Assembly: GCF_042186555.1 (NCBI RefSeq)
Contig: NC_133324.1
Span: 136,761,577 to 136,825,576, forward strand
Reading direction: 5' to 3'
Origin: Aquarana catesbeiana
Lineage: Eukaryota > Chordata > Amphibia > Anura > Ranidae
DNA: 64,000 nt
Position 1 is the first letter of the stretch; each line of letters opens with the position of its first letter. Below, in pieces: positions 55,370 through 64,000 of the stretch. A model generated the notes under the pieces. The model saw only the letters and a list, made by a program, of their open reading frames with translations. It was not told the origin of the DNA and did no database searches. The translations under genes were made by a program, and so were the position numbers.

Positions 55370-57186
55370 TCCCATGGGTAATAAGTTTAAAAGGCTAAAA
55401 ACAAAACCTATGTGGTTCACGGCTAAAAGTTAAAGAAGCTATAAACAATAAGAAAAGAGCTTTTAAAAAATATAAAAATGAAGGAACACTAGTGTCATTT
55501 AAATGCTACAAAGAATTTAACAGAATATGTAAAAAGGAAATCAAGGATGTAAAAATTCAAAACGAATGACAGATTACAAAAGATAGTAGGACAAACCCCA
55601 AAAAATTCTTCAAATACCGGTATATTAATAGTAAAAAGGTCAGGTCTGAGCATGTAGGCTCTTTACAAAATAATCTGGGACCGGGTGACTGGGGACAAAG
55701 AGAAGGCAAATTTATTAAATACTTTCTTCAGCTCTGTGTATACAAAGGAGCATGGGGGAGCTCATGTCCATAATGGGGGTGGTATTGACACAGCCCCGAA
55801 TGATATACAATGGCTCAAAAGGGATATGGTCCAGAAATATTTAGACAGAATAAAAGGTGGATAAAGCACTTGGACCTGTTGACATCCACTCACGGATCCC
55901 AAAAAGAATTGAGCTCTGTAGTTTCAAAGCCATTGTATCCAATTTTTAGGGACTCATTAATGACGGGAATAGTACCACTGGATTGGCGCAGGGCGAACGT
56001 GGTGCCTATATTTAAAAAAGGAATCAAAGTCTTTACCAAGTAACTATAGACCTGTTAGTTTAACTTCTATAGTCGGGAAGATACTGGAGCATTTAATAAA
56101 AGACCACATAGATGAGTTCTTGCTGGAAAAAAACATTTTAAGCAACAGACAGCATGGGTTCATGAAAGACAGAAGTTGAGAGGCAAACCTGATTTCTTTT
56201 TATGAAGAGGTAAGTAAAACCTTGGACAAAGGGGTGGCTGTGGACGTGGTATACTTGGATTTTGCAAAAGCGGTCGACACAGTTCCCCACACATGGTGTC
56301 ATGCAGATGACACCAAGCTATGCAGTGGAATAATGTCCTTACAGGATGTCTCCAATTTACAAGCCGACCTCAATGCTCTGTCTAATTGGGCGACTATGTG
56401 GCAGATGAGGTTTAATGTTGAGAAATGTAAAGTTATGCACTTGGGGGCTAAGAATATGCATGCATCATACATGCTAGGGGGAGTACAACTGGGGGAATCC
56501 GTGGAGAAGGATCTGGGGGTTTTGGTAGATCATAAGCTCAATAATAGCAGAAGAAAGTGCAGAGAAGGGCAACCAAACTGATAAGAGGCATGGAGGAGCT
56601 CAGCTATGAGGAAAGATTAGAGGAACTGAACTTATTCACTCTTGAGAAGAGGAGAATAAGGGGGCATATGATCAACATGTTCAAATATATAAGGGGTCCA
56701 TATAGTGAACTTGGTGTTGAGTTATTCTCTTTACGGTCAACCCAGAGGACAAGGGGGCACTCTTTACGTCTAGAGGAAAAGAGATTTCATCTCCAAATAC
56801 GCAAAGATGTCTTCACAGTAAGAGCTGTGAAAATGTGGAATAGACTCCCGCCAGAGGTGGTTTTGCCCAGCTCAGTAGATTGCTTTAAGAAAGGCCTGGA
56901 TGCTTTCCTAAATGTACATAATATAACTGGGTACTAACATTTATAGGTAAAGTTGATCCAGGGAAACTCTGATTGCCTCTTGGGGGATCAGGAAGGAATT
57001 TTTTCCCCTGCTGTAGCAAATTGGAGCATGCTCTGCTGGGGTTTTTTGCCTTCCTCTGGATCAACATAGGGTATAAAATTGGGTATATTGGATTGTAAAA
57101 TATTTTTTATTTTATTTATTTATTGTTTTTAAGGTTGAACTGGGTGGACTTGTGCCCTTTTTCATCCTGACTGACTATGTAACACT
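55370..57186 (+). mobile_element. CR1 LINE, 5'-truncated and internally deleted
   Basis: Same subfamily as 41908-43463. RT start (about 55380-56040), then LDFAKAVDTVPHT joined directly to ADDTKLCSG (56300), which removes most of the palm, and a second deletion near 56555 before RRATKLIRGMEELSYEERL. ORF2 ends at 56937; the 3' UTR ends 'actgactatgtaac'. Dead copy. Confidence 0.9.
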
Positions 57187-57447
57187 AATGCAGGGCCAAA
57201 AGTGGCTTTATTTTGATTACAGGCTTGTTAAGACTAAGAATTTTCCACTTTAAGCAGATTTTCATTGAAGAAGATGCAGTAGTATTATTTTTCTAGGATT
57301 TTTAAACTTGATCATGAACCTCCAGGCCACAACCATATAGTGGTGCAGCATTCCAGAATAACTGCATACTATTGATGGATGGGACACTAAAAATGTAGGT
57401 GGAAATCCAAAGTAGAGAGACAAATGCTGGTACAAGAGAAAGTAGTA

Positions 57448-57699
57448 AGGCTGTGTTCATATATAGTTCGGTGTGGTTTCCATTCAGTGGTTTAGGTGCG
57501 AATTTGACATTTAAATCCCACCTAAACCAGACTGAAAAACGCACAGGACACCCCTTTTTATTTATTTTTTTTTATTCGCACCACAACCAGCCCGCATATA
57601 TGTGAACAAGCACCATTGAAAGCCGATCTGGTTCACGTTATGCTAATTGGATGTGGTTCAAAACACATCTGATTTGCATATATGTGAACAGAGAGCCTC
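57448..57699. mobile_element. MITE with AAGGCTGTGTTCATATAT termini
   Basis: Inverse end ATATGTGAACAGAGAGCCT at 57681-57699. Resembles the MITE at 35076 in layout ('tgcgaat', 'gtgaac'). Confidence 0.65.
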
Positions 57700-57759
57700 A
57701 GGCTATCATTTATGAATCTGACAAAAAAAAAAAAAAAAAGTTGGCAACAATTAATAGGA

Positions 57760-58240
57760 CTTAAAGCCTAACTCCAGCTTTCTACAAATTTTAAAAAATA
57801 ATTTTATTTGGACCGAACGCGTCCAAACCATATGCAGCATCAGCTACATCCAGTAACTGTTCTGTTACATTAAATGTGTTCTAGCAGCAGCATGGGGATT
57901 TCCCATCTGGCTCCCGGAACAAAAGCAAGTCAGGCTAAGCACTGCTCAGCTATTGAGAGGAAGCTTTGTATTTTCTGAATACATAAAAGACTTCCTCTGA
58001 TTGGCGGAGGTGAATGGAAGACGCCACAATCTCCACCTCAGCCAATCAGAGGAAGTCTTATACTCCTTCAGAAAATACAAAGCTTCCTATGAATAACTAA
58101 GCAGTGTTCAGGCCGACTCGATTTTGTTCCAGGAGTCGGAGTGGGATGGGCACTTGGGCAGTCCCAGTCCCACTGCTGAACAGAGCGCTGTATACTGTAT
58201 GTAGTGGATTTAAAGTGACACAAAGCTGGAGTTTCGTTTG
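57760..58240. mobile_element. MITE with internal hairpin
   Basis: AACTCCAGCTTTCTACA (57770) and AAGCTGGAGTTTCG (58223-58236) are inverted ends. The core 57957-58092 is a hairpin: GGAAGCTTTGTATTTTCTGA and AGACTTCCTCTGATTGG recur as reverse complements. Confidence 0.75.
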
Positions 58241-58385
58241 AAAACTAGGCGTCAACAAGATCTAAACATTTCACCACCTCTGAGATTTAGTAACTTCACC
58301 CCATCATCCCACTAACCAATGAGGTGGCCATACAGGTCACTAAAAGGTCCCATTGGATAGTGGTACATCAGGGAACGCAACAAAG

Positions 58386-59809
58386 CATATATTTAAAAAG
58401 GTGCTGCGCAAATAAATTGTCCTTAAATAATATATCAAGATTGAGCGGACGTAGACAGGAGATGGGGACACCAGTGGATAATCAAAACGCCAGGGGTTGA
58501 ATCAAAGGTGACTAATATCCCTTCACCATACATAGATGGCCCCTCACCTGCAACCTTCGACCTGAAACAGGTCACACAGCGTAACCAGACAAGCTGATCC
58601 AGGCAATAATGACTCCGTTCTTAGAATCCAACTCCCCCTCACGTCAGATAACTCAGGTGTTGCATATGCAAATGAAACATACAGAATATAGTGCTCTCTG
58701 TACAAACTTTATTCAAAAAAATGGTAATTGAAGTGCACTCACATATACCGGCACTCAGGTCCGAGTGCCGGCTAACTGGCGTGTGATCGTAGACACAGGC
58801 TGACAGCCGCGGGTGACGTCATGCGCTACCTGGCCCCCGTACGCGTTACGTCCGTAGGCGGGACTTCATCAGCGTGGGGCGGGGTACGCAACGACGGCCC
58901 GCAATGTTTATATATAATGTCATGGTAACAGGTGCACCAATCGCAGTGCTAGTGCGGATTCCCCGGGAGACGCGATCCAGCACGTCACTCGGGCTGCACT
59001 CACAGACCATCACCAGTAAAATACAAGGTTTACAGCCCTTAACCGCTCCAAGAAAGAGAGATGAGAAACCAAATATATAAATATAATTCCTCACATCAGA
59101 TAAATAAACACTCCTAAGGTTATGAAGGGATTGGAGCCTGAGGGTGACTCTGAACAAGACCTCTTTAGAAAAGGGAAAAGGGGGAGGAGGCATTAGTTAA
59201 TTGTCCCTTGTATAAAGGGAGAGGAAATGCCAATGCTACTAAAATTGCATAAAATCGCATACAGAAAATTCATAAAAATAAAATTAAAAATATCTGACAG
59301 TCAGACCGCGGGTATCATCTGTGTACGATCACATTTACATAATAGAAAAGTCATATTTAATTTTAATAAAACCAAAAAATGGTAAAAAAAAGTAAAAAAT
59401 ATAAAAAAAAAAAAAAAAAAAATAAAAAATAAAATTAAATAGAAAATGAAATTAAAAATGAAAATCATCTGTTAGAAATAAAACAATTTAAATCAAAATC
59501 TACGTTCATTCCCGCTGGAGATAAAACTTTAGTCTCGTAGATCCAGAAGGATTCTCTACGGCTGAGTTGCCTGATGTAATGGCCACCTCTCCAGTGGCGA
59601 GGAACTTTTTCTATCCCCCAGAACTTGAGGCATTTAGGGTCTCTGTTGTGACAGAGGCGAAAATGCCTAGACACACTATGGGTTTTAACCCCCCGTTTGA
59701 TGTTACTGATGTGTTCACCAACTCTAACGTGCAGTGCCCTTGAGGTGCGGCCCACATACTGGAGTCCACAATCGCACTCCAGCATGTAGACCACCCCAAC
59801 CGATGAACA
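58386..59809 (-). repeat. PLE inverted arm, left (1424 bp)
   Basis: Reverse complement of 61951-63372 at near identity (paired positions sum to about 121758-121760). Holds the last 97 codons of the GIY-YIG domain and the 3' UTR with a hammerhead-like motif. Confidence 0.95.
58833..58880 (-). ncRNA. hammerhead-ribozyme-like motif, left arm
   Basis: On - : CTGATGA (58866-58872), stem II GTCC...GGAC, then GTAA, a two-base-pair stem III (ACGCGT) and cleavage position A at 58840. The same sequence is in the right arm. Small type I hammerheads with a very short stem III are known in Penelope-like elements. The core has U where A13 is expected, so activity may be weak or lost. Confidence 0.55.
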
Positions 59810-61957
59810 TGTAATAAGACCCTCAATTTTATAGCTTTTATGCGTGACACTCGAGACAAACTCTTTTCGCCTTTTAATGTTTTTGCTGGCTTTCCTGCAA
59901 GTGGCACATTTGCCACAAGCATAGAAGCCCGACAAAAAACCAAACAGTCTGTTAGTCCCTATTTGTGGTGGGTCTATAACTCCTGGAGCTATCCGATCGC
60001 GTAAAGAGGGGGCTTTGCGGTATATAAACCGTGGACGCTCCGGAAGAACAGGCCCCAGGGTACGGTCACCTTTAAGGATAGGCCAATGTCTGGCTATAAT
60101 TTGTTCGAGTTTTTTATACTGGATATTGTAGTCAAGTATAATGCGATAGCTGGTGGTGCCATCCTCAGTTTGGGTGGTTTTAACCCTATCAGCCACAATA
60201 GAATTCCTGTCGGTTAAGAGTACCTTGGCTACTTCTGAGTCTACCATAGTCTGTGTGTAGCCTTTTTCTTTAAACCTATTTGCCAAAATATGTGACTGCG
60301 TTAGAAAGTCATCATCGGAGGTACAATTACGACGTAAGCGAATAAATTGGCCTCTTGGAATATTACAGAGCCACGATTTATGGTGACAACTAGTCAAGGG
60401 AATATACGCATTCCTATCTGTTGCTTTAAAGTGATTCCTAGTTTGGAAGCCTGTCTCCCCCTTGAAGATTTCAAGGTCCAAAAATGTAATCTGTTGTTTG
60501 TTAATCGTCCAAGTTAGCTCAATATTTTTAGTATTTTCATTCAACTTATCCATGAAGACTTGTAAACTGGCTAGGTCACCTTCCCACACCATGATAAGAT
60601 CATCAATGTACCTTCTATAGCACAATAATTGCGTTGGGGGATCATGAAAAATGGTATTCTCCTCCCAGTGGGCCATGAACAAATTGGCCACACTGGGAGC
60701 AAACCTGGCCCCCATGGCTACGCCTCGCGTCTGCAGGAAATAGTCACCATTAAACCAAAAATAATTATTCAGCAGGCAGAATTCCAAACTTTCTAATAAA
60801 AAAGAAATGTGGTCATTTGGGAACTCAGTGGTAGCCAGAGCCCATCTAACAGAATCCAAGGCCTGTTTATGATCGATAATAGTATATAAAGACCCGACAT
60901 CTGCAGTGATCAAAAAGCTAGATGAGGTACAAGGGAGAGTGGAGAGGATCTGAAGGATTTGTTTAGTGTCACGCAGATAAGCTTTGGTTTGGATGACGAG
61001 TGGCTGAAGAAAGAAATCTAGGTACTGACCTAGCCTCGACGTGACAGAATCAATTCCGTTCACGATCGGGCGACCAGGTGGATGTTCGGAGTTTTTATGT
61101 AATTTGGGCAAAATGTATATAATGGGAGTCCGACAATAGAATGGGTCTAAGTAAGCCGCCTCCTTAGAATTCAAAATGCCCTTATTTTTACCTTTTTCAA
61201 CTAACAGATGTAAATTGTTTTTAAAGGTCAACATAGGGTCTCCCCTTAGAAGTAGATAGGCGTCCCGGTCATTCAATAGCTTTACCATCTCAGCCTGATA
61301 GTAAGCTTTACTGAGCACCACTAATCCGCCCCCTTTGTCCGCTGGGCGGATCACTATATCCTTCCTTTTCTCAAGGGAGGATATACCCCTTTTTATGGCT
61401 AGAGAGTCTCTGGCCTTCTTGATTTTGAGTTTATCAAGATCGTGGCAGACCATGTTTTTAAACACCTCCAAATGCCTGTTATCACTGCATAAGGGATTAA
61501 AAACAGATCGATTCCGAAGGTTGGAATGCCTGGAAGTGGTATCAACCTGAGGATTGGTCCGTTGTGCTGGATTGGAAAGAAAGTATTTTTTGATATTTAA
61601 ATTACGGATGTATTTCTGTATACTGATGTAGGCTTGAAATTTGTTTAAGTTACGAATAGGGGCAAACTTCAAACCCCGATCTAACACTAATGTCTCATCA
61701 GTAGTGAGAGGGGTACCACTTAGATTGAAAATGCCAGTGCCTAATGGGGCCTTGGCCTTTTCGAATCGTCTACCCCCCCCTACACCCTCTGTGTGTTTTC
61801 TTTTTAAACTGCCTTGGCTGTTTCTCAAGTCTGGGGGGCCTCTCCTTTGGTCCTGAGGACTCGCATACCCTGTTGGATCTCTTACCCAAACAGGGGTCTG
61901 TGGAGGTCCCCTCCAGGGGGTCCTCTCTTGACCTAAAAAATGGTCCTGATTGTTCAT
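59465..61957 (-). CDS. PLE polyprotein: reverse transcriptase + GIY-YIG (5'-truncated copy)
   Basis: Open for 830 codons from an ATG at 61957 to TAG/TAA at 59465 (the open frame itself extends to 62026, but those extra codons are antisense to the other arm). In order: a linker, DIVIRPADKGGG (about 61355), IIYILPKLHK, the RT palm with FLITADVGSLYT, RGVAMGARFAPSVANL and catalytic RYIDD (Asp at 60602 and 60599), thumb, a Cys pair (CGKCATC), and C-terminal GIY-YIG (VVYMLECDCGLQYVGRTSR, catalytic Arg in LHVRVGEHI). The true N-terminus is missing: the copy begins at the arm junction, while the + copy at 63511 shows what precedes. No stop or frameshift, so the insertion is young. Confidence 0.92.
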   Translation of the reverse strand: MNNQDHFLGQERTPWRGPPQTPVWVRDPTGYASPQDQRRGPPDLRNSQGSLKRKHTEGVGGGRRFEKAKAPLGTGIFNLSGTPLTTDETLVLDRGLKFAPIRNLNKFQAYISIQKYIRNLNIKKYFLSNPAQRTNPQVDTTSRHSNLRNRSVFNPLCSDNRHLEVFKNMVCHDLDKLKIKKARDSLAIKRGISSLEKRKDIVIRPADKGGGLVVLSKAYYQAEMVKLLNDRDAYLLLRGDPMLTFKNNLHLLVEKGKNKGILNSKEAAYLDPFYCRTPIIYILPKLHKNSEHPPGRPIVNGIDSVTSRLGQYLDFFLQPLVIQTKAYLRDTKQILQILSTLPCTSSSFLITADVGSLYTIIDHKQALDSVRWALATTEFPNDHISFLLESLEFCLLNNYFWFNGDYFLQTRGVAMGARFAPSVANLFMAHWEENTIFHDPPTQLLCYRRYIDDLIMVWEGDLASLQVFMDKLNENTKNIELTWTINKQQITFLDLEIFKGETGFQTRNHFKATDRNAYIPLTSCHHKSWLCNIPRGQFIRLRRNCTSDDDFLTQSHILANRFKEKGYTQTMVDSEVAKVLLTDRNSIVADRVKTTQTEDGTTSYRIILDYNIQYKKLEQIIARHWPILKGDRTLGPVLPERPRFIYRKAPSLRDRIAPGVIDPPQIGTNRLFGFLSGFYACGKCATCRKASKNIKRRKEFVSSVTHKSYKIEGLITCSSVGVVYMLECDCGLQYVGRTSRALHVRVGEHISNIKRGVKTHSVSRHFRLCHNRDPKCLKFWGIEKVPRHWRGGHYIRQLSRRESFWIYETKVLSPAGMNVDFDLNCFISNR

Positions 61958-62295
61958 CGGTTGGGGTGGTCTACATGCTGGAGTGCGATTGTGGACTCCA
62001 GTATGTGGGCCGCACCTCAAGGGCACTGCACGTTAGAGTTGGTGAACACATCAGTAACATCAAACGGGGGGTTAAAACCCATAGTGTGTCTAGGCATTTT
62101 CGCCTCTGTCACAACAGAGACCCTAAATGTCTCAAGTTCTGGGGGATAGAAAAAGTTCCTCGCCACTGGAGAGGTGGCCATTACATCAGGCAACTCAGCC
62201 GTAGAGAATCCTTCTGGATCTACGAGACTAAAGTTTTATCTCCAGCGGGAATGAACGTAGATTTTGATTTAAATTGTTTTATTTCTAACAGATGA
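61951..62295 (+). pseudogene. PLE GIY-YIG C-terminal fragment (+ strand)
   Basis: 115 codons in frame with a stop at 62293-62295, starting in mid-domain at CSSVGVVYMLECDCG. It is the 3' end of a second PLE copy (pseudo-LTR), not a gene on its own. Confidence 0.93.
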
Positions 62296-62878
62296 TTTTC
62301 ATTTTTAATTTCATTTTCTATTTAATTTTATTTTCTTTTCTTTTTTTTTTTTTTTTTATATTTTTTACTTTTTTTACCATTTTTTGGTTTTATTAAAATA
62401 AATATGACTTTTCTATTATGTAAATGTGATCGTACACAGATGATACCCGCGGTCTGACTGTCAGATATTTTTAATTTTATTTTTATGAATTTTCTGTATG
62501 CGATTTTATGCAATTTTAGTAGCATTGGCATTTCCTCTCCCTTTATACAAGGGACAATTAACTAATGCCTCCTCCCCCTTTTCCCTTTTCTAAAGAGGTC
62601 TTGTTCAGAGTCACCCTCAGGCTCCAATCCCTTCATAACCTTAGGAGTGTTTATTTATCTGATGTGAGGAATTATATTTATATATTTGGTTTCTCATCTC
62701 TCTTTCTTGGAGCGGTTAAGGGCTGTAAACCTTGTATTTTACTGGTGATGGTCTGTGAGTGCAGCCCGAGTGACGTGCTGGATCGCGTCTCCCGGGGAAT
62801 CCGCACTAGCACTGCGATTGGTGCACCTGTTACCATGACATTATATATAAACATTGCGGGCCGTCGTTGCGTACCCCG

Positions 62879-62925
62879 CCCCACGCTGATGAAGTCCCGC
62901 CCACGGACGTAACGCGTACGGGGGC
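62879..62925 (+). ncRNA. hammerhead-ribozyme-like motif, right arm
   Basis: CTGATGA 62886-62892, stem II 62894-62897 / 62905-62908, GTAA 62909-62912, stem III C-G/A-U with loop GC (62912-62917), cleavage expected after A62918. Stem I forms between about 62880-62885 and 62919-62924 with one mismatch. Core A13 is U. Confidence 0.55.
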
Positions 62926-63372
62926 CAGGTAGCGCATGACGTCACCCGCGGCTGTCAGCCTGTGTCTACGATCACACGCCAGTTAGCCGGCACTCGGACC
63001 TGAGTGCCGGTATATGTGAGTGCACTTCAATTACCATTTTTTTGAATAAAGTTTGTACAGAGAGCACTATATTCTGTATGTTTCATTTGCATATGCAACA
63101 CCTGAGTTATCTGACGTGAGGGGGAGTTGGATTCTAAGAACGGAGTCATTATTGCCTGGATCAGCTTGTCTGCTTACGTTGTGTGACCTGTTTCAGGTCG
63201 AAGGTTGCAGGTGAGGGGTCATCTATGTATGGTGAAGGGATATTAGTCACCTTTGATTCAACCCCTGGCGTTTTGATTATCCACTGGTGTCCCCATCTCC
63301 TGTCTACGTCCGCTCAATCTTGATATATTATTTAAGGACAATTTATTTGCGCAGCACCTTTTTAAATATATG

Positions 63373-63510
63373 TTTGCTGAGGTCTTTTGTTGAATTTACC
63401 TTTGTGCTTGCTTGCATTTACTCATTGCATTGTCCATTAATGAGTCAGCGCTGAGTTCATTTCTATTGTTTATGATCATTATTTAATTCACGTTTACTTA
63501 GCTGCAGACT
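63373..63510 (+). promoter_or_regulatory. PLE 5' leader before the next ORF
   Basis: Sequence unique to the + copy between its pseudo-LTR and ORF start; includes TTAATGAGTCAGCGCTGAG. No function is visible. Confidence 0.4.
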
Positions 63511-64000
63511 ATGGATGTGTTTTCCTATGTTGAAAATAGAGAAATTATCCTAACTGAAGTCTTTACTAGGGATACAGTTATCCCACAACAAGATGCCCTT
63601 GGTTTTGCATTCAGGAAACTGGGTCACTTATTCGAGAAAAAGATTAAGACCTGGTGGGACATTGTGACCTTTGAACAATATTTATGTGCAAATATTGTTC
63701 CCAGGCGTCTGAGGTGGGATTTACCACCCAATGATGGGTTAACTGATAATGAGTCCAATGCAGAATGGTGTAATTTCTTTGTTGATAAAAGCTTTGACCT
63801 TCTCCGCCTGTTACTCTCACGGAAGCAAAGGAAAAAGAAGCAGCTGGAGAGTCAGATCAAGGAAATTACTGACCGCATTGAAAACTTTAAAGACTCTAGT
63901 GAATTCATCCAATTGTCAGGTGAACTCAAAACTAAACTTATGAAATGGGATAAGGAAATTCGTGATAAAAAGAGGAAAAAATTCCTGCGTGATGTCAATG
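63511..64000 (+). CDS. N-terminal part of PLE polyprotein, + copy, runs off window
   Basis: ATG at 63511 opens a frame with no stop to the window edge (163 codons): MDVFSYVENREIILTEVFTR, then a WWDIVTFEQYL segment, and a strongly charged coiled-coil-like stretch (LSRKQRKKKQLESQIKEITD, ELKTKLMKWDKEIRDKKRKK). I do not recognise a domain; by position it is the N-terminal region of the PLE polyprotein that the minus-strand copy lacks. It directly follows the pseudo-LTR, as expected for a complete element. Confidence 0.8.
   Translation, partial: MDVFSYVENREIILTEVFTRDTVIPQQDALGFAFRKLGHLFEKKIKTWWDIVTFEQYLCANIVPRRLRWDLPPNDGLTDNESNAEWCNFFVDKSFDLLRLLLSRKQRKKKQLESQIKEITDRIENFKDSSEFIQLSGELKTKLMKWDKEIRDKKRKKFLRDVN

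Larger units (their letters stand above)
61951..63372 (+). repeat. PLE inverted arm, right (1422 bp)
   Basis: Inverted partner of 58386-59809; forms the 5' pseudo-LTR of the + strand PLE that follows. Confidence 0.95.

Noticed and set aside
61958..62026. N-terminal 23 codons of the longest minus-strand PLE frame
   Set aside because: They are antisense to the GIY-YIG coding sequence of the other arm; the genuine coding part of this copy starts at the junction.

Overview
The window is a stretch of vertebrate nuclear genome, most likely from a frog (anuran, probably ranid). The evidence is the tail-to-tail pair GFM2 / HEXB (neighbours in human as well), spliced exons with GT-AG borders, and a dense load of repeat families that I associate with amphibians: DIRS retroelements, CR1 and L1 LINEs, Penelope-like elements, Tc1, piggyBac, hAT-like and palindromic MITEs. 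The species assignment is inference; no prokaryotic or organellar genes are present.

Host genes: the last coding exon of GFM2 (mitochondrial ribosome-recycling EF-G2) is on + at 549-674. The last four coding exons of HEXB (lysosomal beta-hexosaminidase beta subunit) are on - at 36957-37131, 29371-29461, 27858-27962 and 23662-23722. The two stop codons are about 23 kb apart, and nearly all of that gap and of the HEXB introns is mobile DNA. The HEXB intron upstream of 37131 runs at least 26.8 kb to the window edge with no convincing further exon.

Layout: 1-0.8 kb GFM2 end; 0.97-6.46 kb DIRS element A with an open tyrosine recombinase; 6.9-10.1 kb MITEs and a 31-bp minisatellite; 10.3-18.4 kb a Penelope-like element (PLE) with inverted arms, split by an L1, itself split by a palindromic MITE, itself split by DIRS element B; 18.5-22.3 kb Tc1 elements, one inside another; 23.5-37.1 kb HEXB 3' half with, in its introns, a foldback element, a solo LTR, MITEs, a CR1 fragment and a dead piggyBac; 37.4-41.5 kb a near full-length CR1; 41.9-43.5 kb another CR1 (-); 44.1-50.2 kb DIRS element C (-) with a TTAA MITE in its RT; 50.5-52.1 kb Tc1; 54.2-57.2 kb hAT-like MITE and CR1; 58.4-64 kb a head-to-head pair of PLEs with 1.42-kb inverted arms, hammerhead-ribozyme-like motifs and long open reading frames.

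Most notable: (1) the PLE locus, with an open RT + GIY-YIG reading frame, two hammerhead-like motifs and a second copy whose ORF runs off the right edge; (2) DIRS elements A and B, which both appear to carry a small spliceosomal intron in the 5' part of gag, with A keeping its complete terminal/internal complementary repeat architecture; (3) a four-deep nest PLE > L1 > MITE > DIRS.
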